DNA of 64,000 bases from assembly GCA_029959085.1 (NCBI GenBank), contig JARWIR010000010.1, positions 11,305,001 through 11,369,000 of the forward strand, read 5' to 3'. Source of the DNA: Nemophila menziesii. Taxonomy: Eukaryota > Streptophyta > Magnoliopsida > Boraginales > Hydrophyllaceae. Shown here one piece after another: positions 1 to 11,055 of the stretch (the stretch's first letter is position 1; each line of letters begins with the position of its first letter). The notes below the pieces were generated by a model, which ran no database searches, had not been told where the DNA came from, and was given only the letters and a program-made list of their open reading frames with translations. A program made the translations under genes and the position numbers.

Positions 1-184
1 ATCTAGTTCTCTACAACGGTTGTGGTGTCTATGAATCGAGATAACTTATCCTCAAGTTGGGTTGACTTACTTTGAGAAGCGGATATGTATTGCGTCAAGG
101 TAAGAGTTAAATCATCATCGGTGATTGTACCTTCTTAAGGTCGAGCAGGAAGTGCCTTTTGAGATAACGTGTCGGAATAGCGTC

Positions 185-1497
185 TTAAGGTTGATTCCCT
201 TGGTATTGGTTTTGCGGCTTAAACTGGTAATTGTTCCCATGGGGCCTTTGTTGATAGGTTCCTGGATTGGCTGCCCCATGTGGATTTGAATACTGAGAGC
301 CTAGATGATTTCTATTTTGATTTCCATACCCTTGACCACCTGAATAATTATTACCTCTTTGATTAACGAAACAAACGGATTTTGGGTTATTAGCACATTC
401 TTCCCAGTTATGATCATCTGCTCCACAACTAGAACATATCTCTGGTTCATTAACCACATTTACAACAGCTTTATTCGATATAGTTATCTGCTTTAGCTTG
501 TTCTCAAGTGTGGCAATCTGAGCATTCAAAGCTGTTTCTGTATCTACATTCAAAGTACCTTTTTCAGAAACTCTAACTGATGATCTCGAAGGTTGCCAAC
601 TCATTTCATTCTTCACAATTCTATCCATAATAGCTAGAGCTTGATTAGTTGTGACCATCATGAGGCCACCTTGACACATAGTATCTATCTTTTCTTTCAC
701 GGCTTCATCTAAACTTCGATAAAATATCCCAAGCTGTAATTCAAGAGAGTACCCATGTAATAGGCATTTTCTTAATAAAGATTGAAAATGAGTCCAAGCA
801 ACACCTACAGTTTCACCTCTCTCTTGACGGAAACTAGCAACATCTAATTGACCACTAAGTCTAACACTTTGAGGATAATATATGTCGAAAAACGCTGTCT
901 GAAGTTGGTCCCAAGTCAAAATCTCATCATGTGGTTGCTGATCATACCACTCACTAGCTCCACCGGTGAGGAAAAATGGAAACATATGAAAGTACATTTG
1001 TTCTTTGGTTACTCCAGGAGTGACATATGCATCACAGATTTGCATAAACTTATACATCGCTCGAATAGGATCTTCACGAGTTGCACCACTATACTGTCCA
1101 ATATTTTTTTTTTTAAATTAATTAATCATGCCCGTGTCTTGTCTGAATCGAATTCCTTGAATAGCGGGAGGACGGAGTCCTAGTGGCGGTAAACGGAAAG
1201 GTCTATAGTTATTAGGTTGGAAGAGTCGCGGCCCATCATCTTGAAATTCTACACCATTATCGTTAAGTGGTTGTTGTCCTCCCAAAGGAATTGGGAAATG
1301 AGCATTTTGGACTCCTACCGGTGGAACTGGTAATACTGGTGGAACTATCGGAAGACCGTTTTCATCCAACTGAATTCAGGGATCTTCAACATTATGATCG
1401 TTCAAATTTTCCATTTCTTCTTCTAACCTTGCTTTTCATCTTGCTTCTCTGTCCTCTTGTTCTTAGCTCGGACTAGTCTCTCGGGATCCGAGATCAT
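185..1497 (-). pseudogene. gag: Ath-1 gag pseudogene
   Basis: Gag would form the virus-like particle and bind the element RNA. The probable ATG is at 1497-1495, in the same GGTTTGGTGTATG context as the intact Ath-8 gag. The capsid region is recognisable (FMQICDAYVTPG, GASEWYDQQP, then a C-terminal helical part), followed by a CCHC zinc knuckle, CSSCGADDHNWEEC, near 391-434. Lesions on the minus strand are a frameshift near 1460, a TGA at 1378-1376 and a TAA at 1120-1118. The TAA stands in GMIN-stop-F, where Ath-8 has GMLAQF. A further TAA at 187-185 ends the readable part; homology to the gag coiled-coil tail continues weakly to base 1. Not functional. Confidence 0.85.
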
Positions 1498-1619
1498 ACA
1501 CCAAACCTGTAAAACCTGAGAAGAAGCAAAACAAAGAAAAGCGTAAAACAGAAAAAATAAAATAAACTAAAAATCGCAACTAAAATACTTACGGATAACA
1601 CCGTGGTCACACGCTATTG

Positions 1620-1637
1620 TCCCCGGCAGCGGCGCCA
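1620..1637 (-). other. Primer binding site of Ath-1 (tRNA-Asp type)
   Basis: The minus strand reads TGGCGCCGCTGCCGGGGA, six bases after the LTR end. The same 18-mer occurs at the PBS of Ath-3, Ath-5, Ath-7 and Ath-8. The tRNA-Asp assignment follows from what is known of Athila elements; it was not computed. Confidence 0.9.
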
Positions 1638-1643
1638 AAAACT

Positions 1644-3261
1644 TGGTGGATCCTGGGGTTTTATAAAATTAATGCGATAAATAAAAGGAACCACTATACC
1701 GCAAGTGCACGGTTGTCCAAGTAATACTCCGATATATCGGGGCTCGTTCTCAGTGATTGGACAAGTATAACTCAAGTTTTCAATAGATAAGTAGTATTAA
1801 TAGCATTTACAGAAATTAAAATATAAAAGATATTTGTTTTGTTTCGAGTTATTAAACTACTAGACGCAAAGACACATATTACTGAAAATAAATACTAATA
1901 ATTAAGACGCGGATATGAGCTATACTTGAGTCTCGCTAGGGAATCACCTAAACTTACGTAATTTATGCTTTCGTTAAGGGAAAAAATTATATTTCTATAT
2001 TAGTCGGGACTCTAATGTCTCCTAGCCCCCGTCAGGGTCGACCTATGAGCTATCCTATAGTATTACAAACCCCGTCAGGACGATTATAAGCTACGTTCAA
2101 ATGGTCAAATCTCTTACCTCATTGGCTACGCGGTTAGTCAAGCCCGTCAGGATCATTGACGAACACCACGCGTTTATTATCTAGTTCAGTAATTAAACCC
2201 CCCGTCAGGATGATCACTGCCACTAGTGAATAGTTTAATTACTATGACCTATCTCCGATTAGCTAATTCATTGAAAGTGAAATTAATATAAAATAATAAG
2301 CAATATGAAATACCCAATTCCAATTAAGCTAGAAACTAATCCCAAATTGAAATACATGAATTAAATAAATTAGGGTTTATCCCATTACGTGATTCTCAAG
2401 TAAGTGAAGTTTAGCTCATAACTGAAATAAAAACAATAAAGAAATTAATAATATACATGTTCCTAATAACAGAAATAAAATAAGAACCTAAATAGAGGAA
2501 TTGACTTGAGTTGTTGTAGGAAGAAAACGATTCTCCAGCTTCTGTTCTTGCTTCGGCCTCTTGACGCTCTCTCTAAGGATGATTTACTATGAAGGTTTAA
2601 TGAGAGGTAGTTTTGACTCTCTCCCTAAGGATGTTGTAAATTGAAGAAAATATGAGAGGTGTTGAATAATGAGGTCTAAAGGATCTTATATAATGCTCAA
2701 AAACGGATTAGGGCTTAGGTTAAGAGGATTAGGTCAAATTATAAAAAGCCCAAGCCCATCTTTTCTTTTAATTCCTGTAACTGGTGTGAAGTCTTTAGTA
2801 AAACGGCTGTAACTTTTGCATAACAACTCCAAATGGGCTTATTCAACTTGGAGGATCTTCCTAACTCAATAGGCTATCAAACCATGTTTTACGGCCCAAG
2901 GCTAAATCCGCTCCTAAGTAGCCCAAAAACAGTAATCTTTAGCAGCCTTACAGATTTGCAACTTCTTTAATTAAGTTCTTTGAAATTCTTTTCTTTCCTT
3001 TAGCTCCTCCACTCGATCTAAGACTTTAATTCTCAATTCTCCTCCTTGTAATAGTTCCTTAATGAATTCATAAACCTACTAAATTTGCACTAAAAATAAA
3101 CAAATTAACGCACAAAAGCTCTAAAAATGCAAATAGTCTAATTCTAAGGGGAGAAAAGTGCAATATGACGAAATAAGCATAAAGTCTATCAAATAAATCA
3201 AATATTCACCTAAAATGATGTCTCATAAGGGCTAATATTTAGAACAAATAGGGATACATCA
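1644..3261 (-). repeat. Ath-1 5' LTR (1618 bp)
   Basis: The ends are fixed by homology to the Ath-7 LTR and by the adjacent PBS. The probable TATA box on the minus strand is ATATAAG near 2689-2695. The LTR tip holds the inverted repeat TGATGTMTCC/GGAGACATCA in partly decayed form. The motif CCCGTCAGG occurs four times at 2028-2209, downstream of the TATA box in the transcribed leader. It is close in sequence to the Ath-7 LTR and more distant from Ath-8. Confidence 0.9.
2028..2209 (-). repeat. Four-copy CCTGACGGG array in the LTR leader
   Basis: Plus-strand CCCGTCAGG starts at 2028, 2071, 2143 and 2201 (spacings 43, 72 and 58). Comparable arrays, partly degenerate, sit at the same place in the LTRs of Ath-6, Ath-7 and Ath-8. 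On the sense strand each copy contains TGACG, the core bound by plant TGA-type bZIP factors. The array lies downstream of the TATA box, so an RNA role is as plausible as DNA binding. Confidence 0.7.
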
Positions 3262-4258
3262 TTAGGATGGTGTTGTCAGGACCAATTCCTTATTCTAGAC
3301 GTTTATGTGGTGTTTCAATAATTAGACACCCCTTCCGGGCGACTATCTAACTACTATTAGCAAAGCCCTAAACTGATCAGGTTTAAGAAACAAAATAAAT
3401 CAAACCACATAATACAAATATATGGTTAAGCAACTAGAATTAGATTGAAACATAAATTCCCAAAGAAACTTAGATAGAAAGAAAATAGAATTCATAGATT
3501 ATAAATAATGCAAAACCCAAGCTATGGGAAAATTAGTTCATACTTGAAGGAAATAAACTAAAAGAATGATACAAAGAATACATCTTGCTCTCTTGAATGA
3601 CTCTAATGATATAAAACTTAAATACTAACTTATGGGAGGCAAGGATTGTTTACAAAGGTTTAAAGGGTGTATTTATAGGTGTTTTAAAGACCTAATTTGT
3701 TTTATTGGAGTGGAATACAAGTAACTTGAACTCCAAGCCCAACTCAAATTCGTAACCCTAAAATATAGAAAAGGTAATAATTTGCCGTTGTTTTGTTTTG
3801 GCCGTAATTTCTTCGTTTCAACTCCGTTTGACGCGTTACATATGTCGAAACTGATTGTATCGGAAAGCTCTAAACGATTTAGACCATTCTTCCAAATTCC
3901 TAGTAAATCTTGAGTTATGATAACTTCTATGGTCGTAGGTGCTGGAATTCAGATTTATTTGGTAACTATATCTTTCCATATCTTATCTTTTTTTTCCTAA
4001 TCTCTAATTTCTATGCATATCTTCTTTCCTTTATCTCTTAGAATTGATTTGGCATCTAATTAATCACCATACATATCTTTAAAGCTTCACAATTAACAAA
4101 CAATTAAACCAAATATGCTCTAAATATAATAAATAATTAAATTGAGACAAGAAATAGGAAAATGCACTATATCATGGGAAAATTGAGTATTTAGACTTCT
4201 AAAACACTGAAAATGATGTCCCCAACTAATATTAAATCATCACAAATGGGAGACATCA
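3262..4258 (-). repeat. Ath-2: partial Athila LTR interrupted by Ath-1
   Basis: It resembles the LTRs of Ath-3 and Ath-5: a GTGGTGTTTCAATAATTAGA block, a TATA box (plus TATTTATA, near 3671-3678), the phrase 'caaagaaacttagatagaaag', and the tip inverted repeat with GATGTCC near 4214 and GGGAGACATCA ending at 4258. The missing left part should lie left of Ath-1, outside the window, so it cannot be told whether Ath-2 is a solo LTR or part of a full element. Confidence 0.85.
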
Positions 4259-5356
4259 CTTACCCACCCCGCCGACTTAATCAATACAACACACCCCATT
4301 TACTTCAATTACCCACCCCACCGTACGCATCTTTACTCTATTTGTTCTCTCTTCGAATCAGTAATTCACCCCCTTCAATCTATCTAGTAATTTGCAATTA
4401 TCAACCAAATACAATGGTTGATTATAATCTATGTGGTATACTACGATGTGTTTTCGGTTTTCGGTATTCATAATCTTCATCAAATTAAGTGAAACGGTAA
4501 TCTATGGTGGGTTTTCGGTTTTGGGTATTCTTGATCTTCATCAGATTATATGAAATGGTAATCTATCTTGTATCAAATATTGTATACTTTCTAACAATTG
4601 GTTTAGTTTCTGATCATTAATTTTCTTCTTTTCTTGTGCATGGGTGAATTTATCTATTCTGTTGATTGATGTTATCCATTTGGGTTGAAGATTGGTGATG
4701 CAATGATGGGTATTGTTCTCTATACTCCTTGTTCTTTGATTAACTTCTAGTCTTTTTCCAATTGATTTTTGAAAAGTAGAATATTTAGCATAAAGTATAT
4801 ATGTGATTCCAAATTGAGAATATTTTGAGGGGAATAGCTATATAAACTGAGTTTTTGTTGAGAAATTGTTCACATAGTCACTTAAGTGGTTGAATTTACT
4901 TAAAAAGATGACATGTTGTATTCGAAATTTCGATGAACTTTGTTGAGAAACTGATTTTACATGATGAAGTTTGATGTTGAGAAATTGATTTTACAGGTTG
5001 ACAATGATCTTTGAAAATTGCAAATTTAGTCCCTGTGTATCATTGAATAGTTGAATTTGCATGTGTGGTCCCTGGTTTGAGAAAAATTTGTGTGGAACAC
5101 TTGCGAATTTGTTGTGTATTTGGAAAATGCTAATAAACCCCTTTGTAATACAAAAATGATGAAAATAAAATCTTTGGTGTTAACTGTAAATTTTGATTTT
5201 GCCCCAAACTTTCCGAAAAATGTTCACTTGGACCCAAATACATTTATTACTTCTTGTTATTTTTTTTTTGAAATGATGAATATATTTCTGAAAAGTGATG
5301 AAATGGTCCTGATACTAATAAGAAAAATTTTTGGGGCTAAGTTTCTGATTTGTTAA
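4259..5356. other. Unassigned AT-rich DNA between Athila elements
   Basis: No ORF of note and no element boundary beyond those at the edges. The only structure seen is an imperfect tandem duplication of about 58 bp (about 4449-4566) with the core GGTTTTCGGTTTT. The stretch could be the old insertion-site DNA or an unrecognised decayed repeat. Confidence 0.6.
4449..4566. repeat. Imperfect ~58-bp tandem duplication
   Basis: Two adjacent copies share TTTTCGGTTTT, ATCTTCATCA and GGTAATCTAT with several substitutions. Function unknown. Confidence 0.7.
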
Positions 5357-5361
5357 CTTAC

Positions 5362-6852
5362 TGGTGTCGCCTAGGGTGTGATAAAAATTAGATAAATATA
5401 AGTCTAGGAAACTACGCACTCTCACCCTAGACAGGCTCAGTACTGCAAGTATTACAGGACGTATGCAAGTTTTAGTTGATAAGTTGAGTTCGTTCTCAGG
5501 GACTTATTGTGTTATACGAATGGGTAGCAATAACGAGTAAGAAGTAAATAATTAAAAGATAGAAAATAAAGGAATAAGATTCAAAAGTAATTAATTAAAC
5601 TAAAGAAAATAAAGACACTAAAATAAATACGAAGAATATGAGATGAGAAGTATAGCTTAGGTTTTGCTAGTATGCACTAATCCTTCTAATTCTTTCTATT
5701 ATATCTAGTTAATAAGGGAGAATATTAGCTCTTGTATACTTAGTCAGGATTCTAAATTCCCATTCATTAGACCTTGAGAGCGACTAAGGGGGCTACGGAC
5801 ACACCACGAGGCTGGTTTAAATAGGGTTATCAAGCGCTACCAAGGCCCTAAGCAAACAATTTCCATACATGGTGATGGTGATTAAATCATACCCTAATGA
5901 CTATCTAGTTAGAATCAGTTTTGCCAGGACTAATATCGACAAAAGATGTTATGTGGTGTTTCAATAATTAGACACCCAGCTAAGGTGATCATCTAATTAC
6001 TATTAAGAAAGCCTAAAGTGATCAGTTTTAGGACAGACAATAAATCAAAACACATAAACAAATATAAAGGTAAGAAGCTAATATCATATTAAAACATGTA
6101 ATTCCCAAAGAAACTTAGATAGAAAGAAATTAGAATTCATAGATTATACATGATGCAAAACCCAAGCTATGGGGAGTTTAGTTCATACCTGAAGGTAATA
6201 AACTAAAAGAAATAATAAAAGATATCATCCTGCTCTCTACAATAACTTTGGAAGAATAAAACCTTAAGAACTAATTACTATGAGGCAAAGATGATTTACA
6301 AGTGATATAAGGGTGTATTTATAGGTGTTTAGAAGACCTAATTCGTTTTCTTGAAGGAGAGGTTAAGTAATGGACTCCAAGCCCAACTCAAATTCGTAAC
6401 CTTAAAAACATGAAATCATGCCCGTTTTTCTTTTGGTCCTAGCAGCTTCAATTTTCATCCGTTTGACGCGTATGAGTATACCAAATTCATCGTCTAGGAA
6501 AGATCTTAAACTTTTCTCTTGACTGTTTCTCCAAATTCCACACCGTTTTTTAGGAAGCTTTTCCTTTTCCATGTTTTTAGCTTTTGTTTCCTAGTCTCCA
6601 ATTTCCATGCTTATCTCTTTCCATATCTTGTAGTCTTTGACTTGAACTCTAATTAATCTCCATAATTATCTTTAAAACTTCACACTAAATAAATAATTAA
6701 ACCCAATATGCTCTAAAATTATTATTTTACTAAATCAAGACACAAAATAGAAAAGTGCACTATTTCTCAAGAAAATCGACTATTATGACTTCTAAATCAC
6801 TAAAAATGATGTCTCATCCTAATATAAATCAATCACAAATGAGGAGACATCA
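5362..6852 (-). repeat. Ath-3 3' LTR (1491 bp)
   Basis: Left copy of the pair. The plus strand runs from TGGTGTCGCC to GGAGACATCA. It is preceded by CTTAC and followed by the polypurine tract. A TATA box (plus TATTTATA) lies near 6316-6323. About 45 bp present in the right LTR near 21935-21980 are missing here. Confidence 0.95.
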
Positions 6853-6888
6853 AGACCCCCAACTCAAAGTTGTATCGACCCGATACAA
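6853..6888 (-). promoter_or_regulatory. Ath-3 polypurine tract with adjacent hairpin
   Basis: Sense strand: a hairpin, TTGTATCG-GGT-CGATACAA (6888-6870; 8-bp perfect stem, 3-nt loop), directly followed by TTTGAGTTGGGGGTCT, then the LTR TGATG. The purine run is the expected primer for plus-strand DNA synthesis. The hairpin pairs fully here and in three other elements although two stem sequences occur. Confidence 0.85.
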
Positions 6889-7553
6889 TAAAGATAAAAA
6901 CAGAGGGAAGTCTATAAATACACACTTATGGAACTTTCAACACAATGGGAAGAACATAGCAGAATATATAGAATAATCCTAAAACAACAACTCGGAAAAT
7001 TTCATGCAATAATATTCATAAACTACATACCTGTACACTTCTCATATCCATAGTCAACACGACTTGAATTCAAGATCAGATTAGTTTCGCAATGTAAGAA
7101 GGATTGGGACTTTACTCAGTTCCCCAAAAAACCTATAGATTGTTCATCGAACTTCACTAGTATCCAAAGATCCACTTAACTACTCTCTAATGGCTCAATC
7201 ACTTCTTGATTACATAGCAAAGAATCAAAAGGTCTTTAAGGTTGTAATTTAGGCTTAGGGACGGTATGATAGTATATTTGGATAATTTAGAGTGAGCTTT
7301 TGGCTCTCTCCTCACTAGCCATCAACGAATCGCCCTAGAGTTTGAGTTACTCTCATAAAACGTTTCTCACTCAACCCAATGAATTCCTTGATGCATAATT
7401 TAGCATCCCTAATAACCCAATTAAAGCATAAGATGTTCACATAAAAATTCCACTTTGCCGGTTCGAATATACATATTTTTCTTTTCATTTCAAATCAATT
7501 TCTTAAGCTATGACTCTCTTTTTATTGTTGAGATATCACGCTATCTTTTTCTT

Positions 7554-7667
<114 letters not shown>

Positions 7668-8420
7668 CTTTTTATGCCCTTGTTGGAAAAATTAGCTTGT
7701 AGCTTCTTTTCCATTCACTATTACCCCGACAAAGGGTTACAATAAAAATCTGTGAATCATCATCAATATAAAGAACAAAGCACAATTAATAAGCTAAAAA
7801 ATCCCATCCCAATTACAATTCCCATAATGGTGGACCCACCACCCCAAACCCAAGCTCTAAAACAACTGTCTATGCATCGCGATTCGAGTGCGAGTCATAT
7901 TGAAAATTCCTATAATCTAAAGGGATATGGCTTATAATGTGTTTCAATAAAAAGCTTTAGAAAGGCTAGAAGAGGCTGAGAAGGATATAGCATATAAAAT
8001 CGAAATAACAAGGTGAGAAGGTATAAAAGGCTTCAAGTGGCTTCAAATATGAAAGAACTGCCTTAATCACTTTCTACACTATGTAATTTCGTTATTTTCT
8101 TACCTTTAGCACTTTCATCAAATGGGTTTGTCAACTAGCTTGGATCTCACGGCCTACACACTTCTCAAGGTTCCCTGAGATCGAACATACTTTCTATCGC
8201 ATTGCTTACTAATCTTTTCTTTACTATCAACGTGTGTTTTCTTGCAAATACTCAAAGCATACAAATACCATAGCTCATAAACATACTACTTACTATCATC
8301 AATTCACTGAGCTTATTCTTTCAAGCTATTAAACACACTCTACATCTAATTCCCATGTATCAAAAAATTTAATTTCTACCTAAAAACAGAAAAATGGAGA
8401 TGAGAGACAACGAATCCCCA

Positions 8421-8458
8421 CACCCCCAACTCAAAAATGAGTCGTGTCCCCACGACTC
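8421..8458 (-). promoter_or_regulatory. Second purine motif plus hairpin, 3' of the third ORF (Ath-3)
   Basis: Sense strand: GAGTCGTG-GGGA-CACGACTC (8458-8439; 8-bp perfect stem) followed by ATTTTTGAGTTGGGGGTG. It has the same order, hairpin then GAGTTGGGGGT, as the true polypurine tract. It lies about 90 bp beyond the third-ORF stop. Confidence 0.7.
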
Positions 8459-8976
8459 GAAAAAGACTCGAAACATAAATTAAAATTAGCAGATAAAAGC
8501 ATTTACACAAATGGTAAGGAAGAAAGAGAACATACTCTCGAGGCTTATTGCCTCGCATTATTGATATCCAAGGTAGGATTTGCTCGATCTTTCGTTAATT
8601 GCTCAAGGAGTTTCATGATGTGCACTTGGTTAGCGTTGACTTGTGCCACATCATTGGTTAAAGAAGTTTGAGTTGCTTCGAATTTGTTTATATGCTCCTC
8701 CATCTTCTCTTGCCAACCTTGCTCCTTTTCTTCTATTGAGATTTGCGTAGAACCCGCTCTTCGAAAGACATCCTTGATCCAAGCATTATCAATATAACTT
8801 GTCTTAAACTCGACTTTCTCTTCTTCACCCAATGTAACATTCTCTTTTCGCACAAGACACATGATCATAGTAGGAAATTTAACATTATAAACTGATTTAG
8901 GAGAGACCAAAAATCGCACCACCTCCTCATAGATCAATTGTGCCACATCTACTTCTTCTCCTCTCAAAATACAATC

Positions 8977-9434
8977 TGAAAGAAATAAAAAAAAAGTTTT
9001 TATTCCCATGTCACCCATGATGGGAAAGACATGAACGTACAGGGAAGTTATCAAACTTCCCACTTTGATGGTGGAGGAAGTGGAGAAAGTGGGAGAGTGG
9101 TTTATTAACAGCTAATAAACCAACTCTCCAGCTCTATAAATAGAGCCTCTCTTTCTCACAAAATCACAACAAAAACAACACAGACAATCAAAGCTAATAA
9201 GCGTACCTTTCTTTTCTCTCCAAATCAAGAATACAACACAAATAATTCTGAGACATTTAGGTTGTGAAAACAAAGAGTTTAGTTCTAGTAATTAAACTTA
9301 AGACCAGATAGCAGAAGCGATTCATTCCAATTCAATCAACTACAAGAAGGCTAATATTCCAGGACTCTTTATTCCAATCCGCTGCGTATAAGGTTTGTCT
9401 AATAAACCTTCTTGTTTTATATTCAAGTGTAACA
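8977..9434 (+). repeat. Cop-1 5' LTR (458 bp)
   Basis: Starts TGAAAGAAAT, ends AAGTGTAACA. The TATA box TATAAATA at 9135-9142 lies in the palindrome GCTCTATAAATAGAGC. A second hairpin, GGGAAGTTATCAAACTTCCC, lies at 9043-9062 and differs from the 3' LTR. Confidence 0.95.
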
Positions 9435-9436
9435 AT

Positions 9437-9448
9437 TGGTATCAGAGC
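9437..9448 (+). other. Cop-1 primer binding site (initiator tRNA-Met type)
   Basis: TGGTATCAGAGC, two bases after the LTR end; the standard plant copia PBS. Confidence 0.95.
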
Positions 9449-10086
9449 ATGTTACTATTTTGAATATATGAATGTAGAATTTTTTGAGCAATTTTTTTTA
9501 TGTCGAACAGAAGAAAAAAAGAGGAATTGAATTTTTGTTTTTTTTTTTGTGTTTGTTCTGTCGACATATAAGAAGAAAAAAAAAGGAATTGAATTTTTGT
9601 TTTTTTTGTGTTTGTTCTGTCATATATAAGAAGAAAAGAAAAACTCGTATAAGGCTAAATTAAAATAGGTCAGCCCATTTTTTATTTATGGACTAACAAA
9701 TGGAAAGGCCCTATGAATTAATTGGTTTTCTTTTGGGCCATTTTTATTAAATTAGTATTGGACCGAATTTTTTAAATCTTTTGGGCCGAACTTCTAGATG
9801 TTTGGACCGCATTTAATTTTTAATTTTTTCGGACCTATATATTATATAAGAAAATCAAAATGCATGTGAGGGGATTCGAACCCAGACCACCTAGTTAAAT
9901 GACTAGTAGCCTTACCAGTTTTACTACCTTAAGTTATTGTTAATGAATAAAGTTTCTGGAAAGATACTATATTCTTGTTTCCTATATCAATTTTGGTGTA
10001 TTATTTTTTACCGTTCTTAATTTTTTCTATATGTAGAAAATGATGGAGACACGATCCCGGGATCGAAAGAAAAGAGGCTCCGCCTA
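9449..10086 (+). other. Cop-1 untranslated leader
   Basis: No ORF. It contains an imperfect ~65-bp direct repeat (about 9500-9635: GAAGAAAA..., GGAATTGAATTTTTG, GTGTTTGTTCTGTC) and a tRNA-like segment on the opposite strand at 9865-9935. Confidence 0.7.
9865..9935 (-). other. tRNA-like segment with pol III A- and B-box matches
   Basis: On the minus strand a perfect B box, GGTTCGAATCC (9882-9872), follows an A-box-like TAGTAAAACTGG (9926-9915; 10 of 12 consensus positions by my count), with a CTAGT/ACTAG anticodon-like stem between. The T stem has only three good pairs and I see no acceptor stem, so it is not a working tRNA gene. It is more likely a tRNA-derived remnant or a chance tRNA-like fold carried by the element. 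Confidence 0.45.
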
Positions 10087-10614
10087 TTGGGAGATTACCG
10101 AATGCTCCATAGGAACGTAAGAAATCCTAATGGATCATCAGAGATCCATAGACCAAAAGTTGCAAGGACACCGAAAGAAAAACAGTCTTTGAGAAATAGT
10201 ATCAAAGCCCTCCGTTATAAGAAGAAACCTCATCACACTCTAGTGCAACATATGGCAATTGTCAATAGGTTGATTCAGGATGTCATAAATTGGGGTGATA
10301 TCATTTGTGAAGGACATAAGGTTGAAGTTCTTTACAAATCTCTACCAAGAGAGATGAAGAGGGATATCGAAATCTTATGGGAGTATGATTTTCCGGAGAA
10401 CTATGTTCATGGGAGACAAGCTACATATGAGTGGCTAGTCTATGCTTTGACTGAATCTCACTTGTGGAGGCACTATAATAGTTCTACTAGGTCGGATCAG
10501 TGCAACTGTGGAATACATTATCGAACTACTAGTGTTGATAATTATTTTCCAATTAGACTCTATGAGGAAGTGAACTTTGAGCAGTCAATTCCTAAATTAA
10601 GGTTTTGGATATGA
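10087..10614 (+). CDS. Leader ORF with weak Gag-like features (Cop-1)
   Basis: An open frame of about 175 codons upstream of the recognisable gag. It has no ATG at its 5' end; the first in-frame ATG is at 10102, and the frame is open further upstream. A segment with HTLVQHMAIVNRLIQDV followed by VEVLYKSLPREMKRDIE resembles the copia Gag pattern of a helix, a 'DE..V..LL.SLP' stretch and another helix. It may be a second, divergent gag copy captured in the leader or an unrelated ORF. I do not recognise the N- or C-terminal parts. Unlike the gag downstream it has no stops over 528 bp. Confidence 0.4.
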   Translation: MGDYRMLHRNVRNPNGSSEIHRPKVARTPKEKQSLRNSIKALRYKKKPHHTLVQHMAIVNRLIQDVINWGDIICEGHKVEVLYKSLPREMKRDIEILWEYDFPENYVHGRQATYEWLVYALTESHLWRHYNSSTRSDQCNCGIHYRTTSVDNYFPIRLYEEVNFEQSIPKLRFWI

Positions 10615-11055
10615 AAAGCGTATGCTAGTTAGGACTTGCAATAGGTAGTTTGCTTAGTGGTTTGTTTTTCCAAATTATTTTTAATCCCTGTTTGTTAGGA
10701 ATTGCATTAGTTTCTTTGATTCAGTTATTTCTTTATTGAACATGTATTTCATTTATGTATGAATTCAACTAGTTTCTTTGTTTTTTTATGTTATTAGTTG
10801 TTTATATTCATACATTTTCACTCTAGTTATGTTAGAGTAAGTGGGAGTTCTTGGAGAACTTATTTTTTGCAGTTAATGAAATTGATTGAATCATTAAGAC
10901 AAACAAAATATGGTGGTTCATGATTGGGAACATAGTGAACTTTCTTTATCACTTATTTGGTTATCTTTCTTATTCATTCTATTTGCATTAATAGCATTGT
11001 GTAGTTAAATAACTGTATGTATACTAATGAAAAAAATCTCTTACTTTATACGAAA

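Larger units (their letters stand above)
1..3261 (-). mobile_element. Ath-1: Athila-type Ty3/gypsy retrotransposon, 5' part
   Basis: Read on the minus strand this is LTR (3261-1644), primer binding site (1637-1620) and gag (1497 down to 185), running off the left edge. The LTR begins TGATG and ends CCACCA. The PBS type, the 1.6-kb LTR and the gag sequence place it in the Athila lineage. The right end (3261) falls inside another Athila LTR (Ath-2), so Ath-1 is the younger of the two. TTAGG at 3262-3266 would be one copy of its target duplication; the other lies outside the window. Gag carries two nonsense codons and a frameshift, so this copy is dead. Confidence 0.9.

Noticed and set aside
4259..4263. 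CTTAC after the Ath-2 LTR equals the Ath-3 target duplication
   Set aside because: The following bases differ (CTTACCCACC against CTTACTTAGG), and Ath-3 already has its own two exact copies at 5357 and 22284; a 5-bp match is likely chance.
9872..9935. A functional tRNA gene
   Set aside because: B box is perfect but the T stem is weak and no acceptor stem is visible; retained only as a tRNA-like segment.
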